Positions 53,085 to 61,772 of a DNA stretch of 64,000 nucleotides are shown piece after piece (position 1 is the first letter of the stretch; each line of letters begins with the position of its first letter). The DNA is from Sinohyriopsis cumingii. Its lineage: Eukaryota > Mollusca > Bivalvia > Unionida > Unionidae. Below the pieces are notes generated by a model, which saw nothing but the letters and a program-made list of their open reading frames with translations, was not told the origin of the DNA and made no database searches. Made by a program: the position numbers and the translations under genes. The DNA lies in the NCBI GenBank assembly GCA_028554795.2, contig CM068824.1, forward strand, positions 157,154,789 through 157,218,788. The letters are read 5' to 3'.

Positions 53085-53791
53085 ATGGAAGGACGAAAAC
53101 TAGCTTTAGTACCTTACAAACGATGGATGGAATACCATCGTTGGCAAGAACAACGCACCCCGCATTTACCTCCCAATCCCCATTTGAGCGAGATGTCCCA
53201 GTTACAACACGAATTGCAGTCCTTGATGGATCGCCAAAATTTGTCCGAAACAGAAAAATCGCAAAAGTACGGTCAACTCTTGCAACGACTGCAACTCTTT
53301 CACCAGAAAGCTTTAGACGAAACAGCTCTACCCACTCTGAAAGATTTTAAGACCTTGATGAAAAGTGTCCAACACCATCATCACTACCACCACCACCACC
53401 ACTACTACCATCCCCAGGGGTCACCAGAGATGCTACCTCACGAAGACCTGAGGAAGAAGAGATGCGAGAAGTGTTTCAAACACCGTCAGCAGCTGCCATT
53501 TCGAGTAAGATTGCAGCATCCTTGTTGACCCCGTCCTCCACACCCCAACGAGAAGAAATGAAAGCTTGGGTTAAAAAGATGATATCCACTCCTCCTTCGA
53601 CAGAAGTGAAAAAGAAAGAAGGGAAACCAGAAGTGAAAAAAGAAAAGAAGACCAAAGCCATTCCATTGCCACCTCCACCACCACTACCTTCGACTTCTAC
53701 TCCCGTAGCCCATCGGACACGTAAATCCGTTTCTAAACCACCCTTTCGTCCCACCCAAAGTAGCATCACCGAAGAGTGGGTGACTTATTAA
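53085..53791 (+). pseudogene. Conserved Polinton protein upstream of integrase, frameshifted
   Basis: Starts RKLALVPYKRWMEYHRW, then a helical region, a His/Tyr run (about 53375-53410), a frame change near 53440-53460, and a second part with PSAAAISSKIAASLLTP, a Pro run and a basic end. Seen as one gene because both halves are coding-like and abut. Role unknown, possibly virion-associated. Confidence 0.55.
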
Positions 53792-53811
53792 CACACAAAC
53801 AAACAGAAAAA

Positions 53812-54922
53812 ATGGAAAAAGTCTTAGCCAGCATTTACTACGATCCCTCCCATCCTGCAGGTTACGCAGGAGTTCAAAAATTGTATCGTGCTGCCAAAAT
53901 GCGACTGAAAAGTCTCCGTTTACCTCAAGTGCAACGATGGTTACAAGAACAAGCTACCTACACTTTACACAAACCCATTCGACGCAAGTTTGCCAGAAGT
54001 CGCACCCGAGTGGAAGGCATCGATCATCAATGGCAAGCCGATTTAGCCGATGTCTCTCATTTGGCCAGCTACAATCGTGGCTACAAATATTTGTTTTGTG
54101 TCATCGACGTCTTTTCCAAATTTGCCTGGGTCGTGCCCTTGACTTCCAAATCGAGCAGCGAGTTAGTGCGAGCCCTGCAACGGGTGTTGAAACAAAGCGG
54201 TCGTCACCCTCTTCGATGGCAAACGGACAAAGGTACCGAATTTCTGAACCAAGCTTTCCAGAAAGAATTAAAGGAACGTGACATTCATTTTTTTTACCAC
54301 CGAGAATCCCGAAACCAAAGCCAGCATCGTGGAACGTTTTCAACGCACGTTGAAAGAACGCATGTGGAAATATTTTACGCATCACCACACTCTGAAGTAC
54401 ATCGACATCTTACCGCACCTGGTGCAAGCGTACAACCAATCTTACCATCGAAGCATTGGACGTGCCCCGCAAGACGTGACTCCCTACAACGAAGTGTTGG
54501 TGTTTGAGCGCCTGTTTGGTACGTCCCCGACGAGGGCTGTCCCCAAGAAAAGTGGAGTGTTGGCCGTAGGAGATTGGGTGCGCATTGGCAAAACCAAACG
54601 CACTTTCGACAAAGGTTACTTACCTAACTGGACGACCGAATTGTTTCGTGTCACTGGACGAGTGCATGGCCGTCATCCTGCCGTCTATAAATTGGAAGAC
54701 ATGAACGGAGAAGTGCTGAAAGGAACGTTTTATTTGCCCGAGTTACAACGTGTCACCAAAAAAGAAGACGACGTGTACGACATCGAAAGCATTCTCGAAC
54801 GCAGAACCCGTAAGGTGGGCAAACGACGTGTCAAAGAAGTCAAAGTACGTTGGAAAGGATATCCACCCAGTTTTGATTCTTGGATCGACGCTTCGCAAGT
54901 CATCGACTATAAAAAGAAGTGA
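53812..54922 (+). pseudogene. INT: Retroviral-type integrase with chromodomain, one frameshift
   Basis: Inserts element DNA into the genome. Start at MEKVLASIYYDPSHPAGY. An N-terminal helical domain is followed by the rve core with Asp (HQWQADLADVS), Asp (QTDKGTEFL) and Glu (ASIVERFQRTLKER), and a C-terminal chromodomain with VKVRWKGYPPSFDSWI. The DDE triad is intact but split by a frame change at a T8 run (54288-54295), a place where sequencing error is also possible. Confidence 0.9.
54908..54916 (+). promoter_or_regulatory. TATA box inside integrase C-terminal codons
   Basis: TATAAAAAG encodes the final Tyr-Lys-Lys of integrase and precedes the membrane-protein gene. TATAAAAAG is also present in the B copy. 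Confidence 0.5.
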
Positions 54923-54927
54923 CCGTC

Positions 54928-55331
54928 TTGCCCTTTCACACAGACGCAGCTACGTCGACCACTCCTTCACCCAGTTCTTCTGTGCAAGATTTACAAAAAC
55001 AACCCTTGTGGGTGTGGTGTGGAGAACGTGTGCCTAAAACGCAAATCGTCTTTTCTGCCAAATCTTCGTGGTGTATTGTGTCATCGGGGCAGCCATTGCC
55101 AATTTGAGTGTGCAACAAGGAGACAAACAATTGTGGACCATTTTATTGAGCAGTTGCATCGGTTACCTGCTTCCCAATCCCTCCCTGAAATTCTCCTCGA
55201 ACGGGAACCTTGTGTCCAGTGCCAGTGCCAGTCACCACTCCAATAACAACAACAACAACCCCATTTTGGGCGGAGACGCGCCTCTGACGTCCAGTAACCC
55301 CTCGGACAGCCACAGAACTCTGGAATTATGA
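54928..55331 (+). pseudogene. Small membrane protein, start lost and frameshifted (C)
   Basis: Homologue of 10788-11192. The start codon position reads TTG, and a T missing from the run near 55048-55055 changes frame. The hydrophobic segment VYCVIGAAIANLS and Asn/Ser-rich tail with an (AAC)n run remain in the second frame. Its stop overlaps the minor capsid ATG. Confidence 0.6.
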
Positions 55332-56241
55332 GTCACCAAAACCAATTTTACTTAACCTTACCCAATGACAGTTCCATGGAGGTGTTTCCCAACAACATGT
55401 TGTGCTGTTACACGACCAAATTACCTCAGGCCATCCAGTTAGATCACGAAGCCCATTGGGAAGTGGCTTTGGTAGAAATGATTCACCCTACACAGATCCA
55501 AAACATCACTGAAAAACAAAACACTTTTGAGGTCGAAATCCTGAACCAGCAATTGCAAGAAACCATGAATGAAATGGGGTTTTCAGGGGACACAAGACCA
55601 TCCAACAATTCACCCTTCAATATCTACACCTTGAAAATTCCGCCAGGGTTTTATTTTAGTGGCCAACATTTGGTGGACACCATTGCTTCCAGGTTCGACT
55701 TAGCCTTTGGCAAAGCCCTGAACAGAATTAAAAAATGTGTCACCCTGGAGTACCATAAAGTGGCTCGTCGCTTACTGATGAAATTTCAGGATACCCAAAC
55801 GTTGTCCATCAGTTTTAATCGTGACTTGTTTGATATTTTAGGTGGAGACACAAAAATGGCTCCAAATTTTAAACCGAAGATCAACAGCAATATGGAATTT
55901 TACAAGTTTTTTCGATTCCCTGTAGAACTGAACCAAGGACTGAATTTGATGTTTGTGTACTCCGATGTGGTGGAGTATAACGTGGTGGGACACACCTCCG
56001 TGCCGTTACTGCGTGTCATTCCTTTCAAAGTGGATAGTACCACGACCAGTGACGAGGAAGGTGGAAACACTTACTACGTTCACGGCGAATTTGTACATCC
56101 TCACTATTTGCCCGTCAGTAAGTCGTATTTGGACAGTGTCAACATTGCTATAAAAGGAGATCTGGGACAAAATATTCTATCCACCAAGGAAAAGTCACGG
56201 TGAAACTCCATTTTCGAAAACGGTTCTCTCACGACTCGTAA
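55328..56241 (+). pseudogene. mCP: Minor capsid (penton-like) protein, late frameshift
   Basis: Single-jelly-roll vertex protein of the Polinton capsid. Open for 291 codons from QFYLTLPNDSSMEVFP through VVEYNVVGHTSVPLLRVIPF. A frame change near 56175 brings an early TGA, while the sequence matching the intact C-terminus of the B copy continues in another frame to 56241. Loss affects only the last ~20 residues. Confidence 0.85.
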
Positions 56242-56244
56242 GAC

Positions 56245-56688
56245 ATGTATCCAGTGTATCGAGGGGTTGCTCGACAGCGAGGACACGGTTTAGGAGATAT
56301 GCTAAAATCGGCCTTTCGTTCGGTGGCCCCGGTGTTGAAACCGATCGTGACACGAGGATTGCACGCCTTGAAAGATGCGGCACTGACGCAAGGCAAAGAA
56401 TTTCTCCAAAATGTCATCATCGACAAACAAAACCCCAAAGAAGCCTTCATGAGGGCAGGCAAAAATGTCTTGCTGCAAACGGGTAAAGACCTTTTGGGCC
56501 GACGAGAAACACCTATAAATGCCCTGCACGCTACCGAGTCAGGCATTCCTACTTCCCTGACGCCACATCAAGGACAAGGCAGAAAGAGACGACGAAGAAA
56601 ACACCCTTTTACCAGACTTCACACGTCTAAAGCTAGAAAGACAAAGAAAAGAAGAACCGTTCGAGACTTAGACGTTTTCGATTATTGA
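56245..56688 (+). CDS. pVI-like minor virion protein candidate
   Basis: 147 aa, open. Starts YPVYRGVARQRGHGLGDML, followed by amphipathic helices (LKSAFRSVAPVLKPIV) and a strongly basic C-terminal third (GRKRRRRKHP, KARKTKKRR). Layout and position between minor and major capsid genes fit the Polinton protein compared with adenovirus pVI. RGHGLG could be a protease site (inference). Missing from Polinton B by deletion. Confidence 0.65.
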   Translation: MYPVYRGVARQRGHGLGDMLKSAFRSVAPVLKPIVTRGLHALKDAALTQGKEFLQNVIIDKQNPKEAFMRAGKNVLLQTGKDLLGRRETPINALHATESGIPTSLTPHQGQGRKRRRRKHPFTRLHTSKARKTKKRRTVRDLDVFDY

Positions 56689-56711
56689 GAAACAGCAACA
56701 ACAAAAAAAAG

Positions 56712-58034
56712 ATGATGCACCGAGAGTCTTACGCTTGTTCCAAGTCGGAACTGGATCCGTTTGCCATGCCACCCACCATGATGACGATGCAAGAATCCCA
56801 GTGGGTGGAATTTCATCCCGTCTCCTCACTGACGGATTCAGCTCCCATCGAGTTTGAAATCAAAGGACAGCCCGAAGATTACATCGATCTGAATAGCAGT
56901 TACTTGTACCTGAAAGTCAAAGTTCTAGATAAGACAGGAGGTGATATAGACACTGAAGCAGTAGCTCCCGTCAACAATTTCATGCATTCCTTGTTCAGTG
57001 GAATGGACTTGTACTTGAATAACAAACTAGTCAGTAGCAGCATGGATACTTACCCTTATCGTGCCTACCTGGAAAATCTCTTGACGTACGGAATAGACGC
57101 CAAGAACACTCATCTCAATGCCTGTGTGGTATGGGAAGCTGACGATGCAGACCAGTTTGAAGAATTGGAAACTGATACAAAGGATAAAACTAAATCAACA
57201 AATGAGGGATTTCTAGAACGAAGAAACAGAATTATGGGACTTAACAAAAGTTTAGAAGTGATGGATCGTTTGCATTTGGACATGTGGTTACAAGAGAAAT
57301 ATTTGCTAAACGGGGTGGATGTCCGCCTGAGACTGAATCGTAGCAGTACCGCTTTCCATTTATTGGCTGATACTGACGATTACAAAACCAAAATCCAAGA
57401 AGCCAGACTCTACGTACGACGCGTGGAAGTGTTGCCCAAAGTGGGAAACGACATTAGTCAGACGTTGAGCAGAACGACCGCAAAGTATCCGATCCGACGT
57501 GTGGAAGTGAAAACTTTCACTATTCCTGCTGGACAGCGATCCATGATCGAAGATCATCTGTTCCAAGGATAGCTCCCCAAACGTTTAATCGTTGGTATGG
57601 TCGAGAATGAAGCCTTCAACGGAGCTATGGCTAAAAATCCTTTCTACTTTCGACACTTCAACGTGTCCAAGATCGAAGTCAGTCGCGATGGCAAAACCTT
57701 GTGTACCCGACCTTTCGAACCTGACTTTGAGAAGAAGAATTACTTGAGATCGTACTTGTGCCTGTACGAAGCCACCGGACAGTTAGGAACCAACACCAGT
57801 CACGGCATTACGTACGATGATTATGCAGGAGGTTATGCTTTGTGGGCTTTTGATTTCACTCCGGACCAAGGCAGCGACGAGGGTCATTTCCACCCTATAA
57901 AATCCGGCCAGATTCGTGTGGAAATTCAGTTTGCAAAACGAGACCCTGATAAAACGGTGAACGTCATCCTGTATGCAGAATTCGATAATACCATAGAAAT
58001 CAACAGTTTGAGAGAAGTCATTCTAGACTATTAG
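56712..58034 (+). pseudogene. MCP: Major capsid protein (double jelly roll), one stop
   Basis: 440-codon frame. ATG at 56712 is chosen because the upstream open codons have only TTG. Hallmarks are LDPFAMPPTMMTMQESQWVE, PIEFEIKGQPEDYIDLNSSY and a C-terminal FAKRDPDKTVNVILYAEFDN. It forms the hexagonal faces of the predicted virion. TAG at 57570-57572 interrupts it after residue 286, and the frame then continues unbroken to 58034. Confidence 0.9.
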
Positions 58035-58039
58035 AAGCC

Positions 58040-58525
58040 ATGGAAGACTGTTATCCCTCTTTACCTAGTGGAGAAACTTTGAAGATGGAATATGAGGAGA
58101 CCGTGGAAAAAGAAGAAGTTATCATGATGAAGTCAAGATGGCCAGAACAAGAAGCCCATTTAGTCTCCTGTTTTGCCAAACACTTGGTCGAAAAAATGAC
58201 GGAATTGATCAAGAAAGATTGCTATGGATGTCAAAACGATCATCCCAGTCAAATTCAACACGATAAATGCCTGATGCTGAGTCAAGAAGAAAAATTGGAC
58301 GAGTATCTGGACGAAGCTTGGAGTCTCATCTCGGACGAAGTCGTGTTGCATCAGTGGTATAAAGACTTGCGTGAACATTCTTGTCCACCATTAACCACTC
58401 AAGAGATCCATCGTATCGAAGCTCTCCTGAATCAGAGTGAGGAGACGAAACGAAGAAACGGTTATTTGTCAGACATTTTCAAACAAAAAGTCAGGATCGA
58501 ATTGATGACTTATTATTACCTGTGA
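58040..58525 (+). CDS. Conserved Polinton Cys/His protein (C)
   Basis: 161 aa, intact, starting 5 bp after the capsid stop. The cluster CYGCQNDHPSQIQHDKC is conserved with the B copy at 9189-9695, as are LDEAWSLISD and the C-terminal IELMTYYYL. Function unknown. Conservation in both elements implies selection. Confidence 0.78.
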   Translation: MEDCYPSLPSGETLKMEYEETVEKEEVIMMKSRWPEQEAHLVSCFAKHLVEKMTELIKKDCYGCQNDHPSQIQHDKCLMLSQEEKLDEYLDEAWSLISDEVVLHQWYKDLREHSCPPLTTQEIHRIEALLNQSEETKRRNGYLSDIFKQKVRIELMTYYYL

Positions 58526-58543
58526 AGAAGAAAAAAACAAAAC

Positions 58544-59104
58544 ATGGATACCTGGGAACTTTATTACCTTTTGAACCACAGTTCGTATACGGCTTCTTGG
58601 AATCCTGTCGTCTGTGCTAAAGGTGAACTCCCTCATCGCAAACCTCAAGACCATCTAGCTTACGTGATCAGCACGGACGACAGTCATCTCCCAGGAACCC
58701 ACTGGGTAGCCGTTTACTTTCCTCAAGAAGGATGTGTGGAATATTTCGATTCGTACGGATTGCCCCCTTTGGAAGACGATATCATTGACTTTATGAGAAG
58801 AAATGCTCAGACCACCCGATTCAATAATGTAAAATTACAAGGCACAGATTCCTTGGTGTGTGGACAATATTGTGTGTATTTTCTGCATCATCGCCGCCTG
58901 GGCTATTCCTTAGAACATTTAGTGACTCATTTTGATCCTCGTTCTTCTTCAAGAAACGATGTGAAAGTAGATCAATGGTTTTGTGACCATTATGCTTATC
59001 TTTTGTCTCAAGCTAGGAAACGTAGTGTCCATCAATGGCCTAATGACTTCCAATAGTGGAAATCACAATTTCATTCACAACGTTGTCAGCCCTGTTTAAA
59101 GTAG
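58544..59104 (+). pseudogene. PRO: Adenain-type protease, stop near the end
   Basis: Catalytic residues as in the B copy: His53, Asp69, Gln99, Cys106. TAG at 59054-59056 removes the last 16 residues, where the B copy has CAG. The frame then continues to the shared stop at 59102-59104. It may still fold, as the active-site core is complete. Confidence 0.85.
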
Positions 59105-59213
59105 AGTGTTAATTGAAAAAAAATGTTTGAGATTTGAAAAAAATGTTTGATGTTATATTGTTGGATTATTGTTAAAAATGTTATAGTTGTTGGTTAGTGT
59201 TAAGTGAATTTTG

Positions 59214-59219
59214 AATAAA
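59214..59219 (+). terminator. Poly(A) signal of protease/virion transcript (C)
   Basis: AATAAA then TGTTGTGTTTTG, 110 bp after the protease stop. No stem-loop is present here. Confidence 0.7.
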
Positions 59220-59347
59220 ACAAATGTTGTGTTTTGAAAAAATGCCTTTGTCTTTTGTTTGGCTATAAGAATGTTGATTCATGCTCTTTGACTTCTCTCT
59301 ATCTCTCTCATGACACTCATTGATCGTTGCGGCTCGAAAACCGTAGA

Positions 59348-59375
59348 GGGATGTTTTCCTTCACGTCCGCGCTTT
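59348..59375 (+). promoter_or_regulatory. Shared promoter motif P1
   Basis: GGGATGTTTTCCTTCACG then TCCGCGCTTT, 63 bp before ATG 59439, followed by TTTAAG in the TATA position. Confidence 0.7.
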
Positions 59376-59438
59376 GACTTTAAGAACCGGGGTAATTTCC
59401 AGTCTAACCATCCATTGTCGACTCATCCTGCTACGAAG

Positions 59439-59810
59439 ATGTGCTCCAAACTAGCTAAACTAAACGAAGCCTACGTGAATTTACATAGGGTCAGACACAG
59501 TCTGATACCGAAGCCAGAAGAGATAGAGAATGTGAAAATATTAAAAGTCACTGAAGACCTGATAGAAGAGCTCTTCAGAGAAGAAGTGAACAGGGAGAAA
59601 GAAGAATGGACAGAGAAGTACAGACTTCAGAGACAGCATCAACAGCAACAACAACAACAACAGCAGCAGCAGCAGCAGCAGCAACCTGAACCTGACAGAG
59701 GCTTTGTCGATTGTCGTATCGACACCAAAGAGTTCTTCTTCTCGTTCCGAGGAAGCAGACCTGTCGCCAGAAAGTCTATCCTCAGAGGACATCGCATTCT
59801 TAGAAACTAA
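59439..59810 (+). CDS. Q-rich terminal gene of Polinton C
   Basis: 123 aa. ATG at MCSKLAKLNEAYVNLHRV, conserved with B (7829-8272). Upstream codons are open but hold the promoter motif, so are not used. Helical N-terminal half, a Gln run of about 17 (CAA/CAG, longer than in B), then PEPDRGFVD and IDTKEFFFSF. P1 upstream, stem-loop 41 bp after the stop. Function unknown. Confidence 0.72.
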   Translation: MCSKLAKLNEAYVNLHRVRHSLIPKPEEIENVKILKVTEDLIEELFREEVNREKEEWTEKYRLQRQHQQQQQQQQQQQQQQQPEPDRGFVDCRIDTKEFFFSFRGSRPVARKSILRGHRILRN

Positions 59811-59851
59811 AAGATTGCCATAGCAAACAAAAAAAAAAAAGAAAAAAAAAG

Positions 59852-59890
59852 AGCCCTTTTCAGGGCTACCCAATACTCTAGAAAAGAAAT
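59852..59890 (+). terminator. Histone-type 3' stem-loop of Q-rich gene
   Basis: AGCCCT-TTTC-AGGGCT (59852-59867), ACCCA (59868-59872), then CTCTAGAAAAGAAAT. An A-rich run lies just upstream. Confidence 0.83.
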
Positions 59891-60223
59891 AACAATCGAT
59901 TTGCCAATGTGTGTAGGTAGAGTAGTGTGAATATAAACACTGACTCTTTTTTATAGTGTGAGTGTATGTATTTTTGTATAGGATTGTGTGTTTGTAAGTG
60001 CTCACGTACGTTTGTGTGGATAGTAGATTAAGATCATGTTTTTTTTGCTGTTTGAGGTGTGGGGAGAGTAGATTTGGGGATGGATTGGATTGCTTTGCTT
60101 ATGTGAGTAGTATATTATTTGTTTAATAAAATGTTTTAGAATAGTGATGGGTAGTATAAAAAAAGTGAGTGAGTGTTTCTTTTAGGTCCGCGCGTTGTTA
60201 GGTAAGATCAATTTTGTTTTAGG

Positions 60224-60260
60224 GGGATGTTTTCCTTCACGTCCGCGCTTTTAGTATAAA
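60224..60260 (+). promoter_or_regulatory. Shared promoter motif P2 with TATA
   Basis: GGGATGTTTTCCTTCACG then TCCGCGCTTT, and TATAAA at 60255-60260, 51 bp before ATG 60311. A lone TCCGCGCG box lies at about 60187. Confidence 0.72.
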
Positions 60261-60310
60261 TTGAAACTCGCTGGGCAGTCTAGTTACCCTGTTCATTCGT
60301 TGAGAAGACA

Positions 60311-60604
60311 ATGAATACCAGAATTGTAAAACTGCTAGAACTCCAGATGCACCTGGAATATGCCAGGCGCATACTAAATGAACTGGCCGCGGAGGCCATT
60401 GTCGAAGAGGCAAGGATGAAAGAGGAGGAGGAAAGAAGAAAAAAAGAAGAGGAAAAGGAGAGAGGAAATTTCAGAATCCCAGAGACAGAAAATTGGGATT
60501 CTGAAGCCACTTATCCAGCCTCTGCACTCCCAAGAAGAAAGATAAAAGGAGAATGGGGAAGAAGATGTGTGTGTGGTGCCAGGCATGGAAGGTGCCATCA
60601 TTAA
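60311..60604 (+). CDS. Small charged coiled-coil gene
   Basis: 97 aa. Amphipathic helix with KLLELQMHLEYARRILNEL, then RMKEEEERRKKEEEKE, and a C-terminus with CVCGARHGRCHH that could bind metal. Complete transcription signals: P2, TATA, and a stem-loop 30 bp after the stop. Middle member of a run of three similar modules. No family recognised. Confidence 0.65.
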   Translation: MNTRIVKLLELQMHLEYARRILNELAAEAIVEEARMKEEEERRKKEEEKERGNFRIPETENWDSEATYPASALPRRKIKGEWGRRCVCGARHGRCHH

Positions 60605-60633
60605 CCAGGTGTCACTGGAGTTCAAAAACAAAC

Positions 60634-60670
60634 AGCCCTTTTCAGGGCTACCCAAACCTTTAGAAAAGAA
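60634..60670 (+). terminator. Histone-type 3' stem-loop of coiled-coil gene
   Basis: AGCCCT-TTTC-AGGGCT (60634-60649), ACCCA (60650-60654), then TTTAGAAAAGAAAT. The following 20 bp (AACAATCGATTTGCCA) match the copy at 59852. Confidence 0.83.
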
Positions 60671-60896
60671 ATAACAATCGATTTGCCAAAGTGTGTATGT
60701 AGCGTAGTGTGAATATAAACACTGACTCTTTTTTTATAGTGTTTGTGTTTGAGTTTGTAAGCGCTGATGTAGGTTGGTGTGGATAGTAAATTTGGGTTTC
60801 ATTTTAATGCTTTGCGTGTGTAAATAGTAGATTAGGGGTTTGTTTATTGATGCTTCACGTATGTGGATAGTAGATCATATGAAATGAGAAAAGTAG

Positions 60897-60925
60897 GGGA
60901 TGTTTTCCATCACGTCCGCGCGTTT
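60897..60925 (+). promoter_or_regulatory. Shared promoter motif P3
   Basis: GGGATGTTTTCCATCACG then TCCGCGCG. Duplicated 65 bp downstream as P4. Confidence 0.65.
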
Positions 60926-60961
60926 TAAGTGATAATCTAGGTAATATCAATTTTGTTCTGG

Positions 60962-60997
60962 GGGATGTTTTCCATCACGTCCGCGCTTTCGTATAAG
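60962..60997 (+). promoter_or_regulatory. Shared promoter motif P4 with TATA
   Basis: Same core as P3 with TCCGCGCTTT, then TATAAG at 60992-60997, 40 bp before ATG 61038. Confidence 0.7.
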
Positions 60998-61037
60998 AAC
61001 CCACAGTATTCGTCGTTCAAACCATTCTACAGAGAAG

Positions 61038-61386
61038 ATGGCTTCAAACCACTTCGATAAAATGTAAACATTGCAAGACGTCCTGGACAATTTGGGCATG
61101 ATGGAACAAATGCTAGTGGGCTAAACGAAGATCACTATTCTTATAGTCCCCATCGAGTGAAGATGGAGATTAACAACTTACGAAAAGTAAAGGACATGAT
61201 AAGTGATGTGCTGAAAGAAATAAAGGAGGAAAAGGAAGATGAATAGGAAAGGATAAGGATAAGAGCATGGAATGAAAAAATTGAAAAAGAAGAAGAAAAT
61301 GAGAAGAGGAAGAAAGAAGAGGAGGAGAAGAAGAAGAAAGAAGAAAAAAGGAAGAAAAGAATGAAAAGAAGAGAAAGAGTGTAGGA
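61038..61386 (+). pseudogene. Third charged coiled-coil gene, broken
   Basis: Begins MASNHFDKM then TAA at codon 10. Further coding-like pieces in other frames include INNLRKVKDMISDVLKEIKE, a TAG at 61244, and an E/K-rich end stopping at 61384-61386. The end part matches the relic in Polinton A. The promoter motif and stem-loop remain. Confidence 0.6.
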
Positions 61387-61440
61387 CAGAAAATAAGAAG
61401 TTGGTGGAGAAATAGAAGAAATTAGAAGAAGAAGAAGAAA

Positions 61441-61766
61441 CCCAAAGGCCCTTTTCAGGGCCACTCCTATTTCTCGAAAGGAGAATGACTTTCCATTGCC
61501 TACCCTTTTTTTTCTTTAAAAAATAGGGTCCCAACCCTATTCCATTTCCCCTTGAGGCTCAACAGGCCCAAACGTCTTTTTATTCCTATGTTAAATTCCA
61601 TTGAGGCTAAACTTGCCCAGGGTTTTTTGCCCATGTTAAATTTCCATTGAGGCTAAACTTGCCCAGGGTGGTTAATGTTAAATTTCCATTGAGGCTAAAC
61701 TTGCCCGGGGGGGGGGGGTCTGTAATGCTAATTCCCATTGAGGCTAAACTAACCCCCTATACTACT
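61441..61766 (-). repeat. Right terminal inverted repeat of C
   Basis: Inverted match to 42148-42479, differing mainly in the poly-G/C run and a few bases. Confidence 0.92.
61447..61462 (+). terminator. Histone-type 3' stem-loop inside right TIR
   Basis: GGCCCT-TTTC-AGGGCC followed by ACTCC and TCTCGAAAGGAGA. It faces outward like its TIR partner at 42456-42471. Confidence 0.8.
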
Positions 61767-61772
61767 GGCGGT
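61767..61772. repeat. Right target-site duplication of Polinton C (GGCGGT)
   Basis: Identical to 42142-42147. Confidence 0.93.

Larger units (their letters stand above)
42148..61766 (+). mobile_element. Polinton C, complete 19.6-kb element
   Basis: 19,619 bp between exact GGCGGT duplications, with TIRs of about 330 bp starting AGTAGTATAGGG. Carries all Polinton hallmark genes: polymerase B, integrase, packaging ATPase, adenain protease, major and minor capsid proteins. Also accessory genes at both ends. Single frameshifts or stops break most large genes, while reading frames are otherwise long, so inactivation appears recent, or some breaks are assembly errors in homopolymers. Confidence 0.95.

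Noticed and set aside
52756-53103. 115-codon ORF overlapping the pX-like gene
   Set aside because: Ser/Arg-rich composition of a shadow frame. The other frame has conserved Polinton-type motifs and continues the upstream gene.
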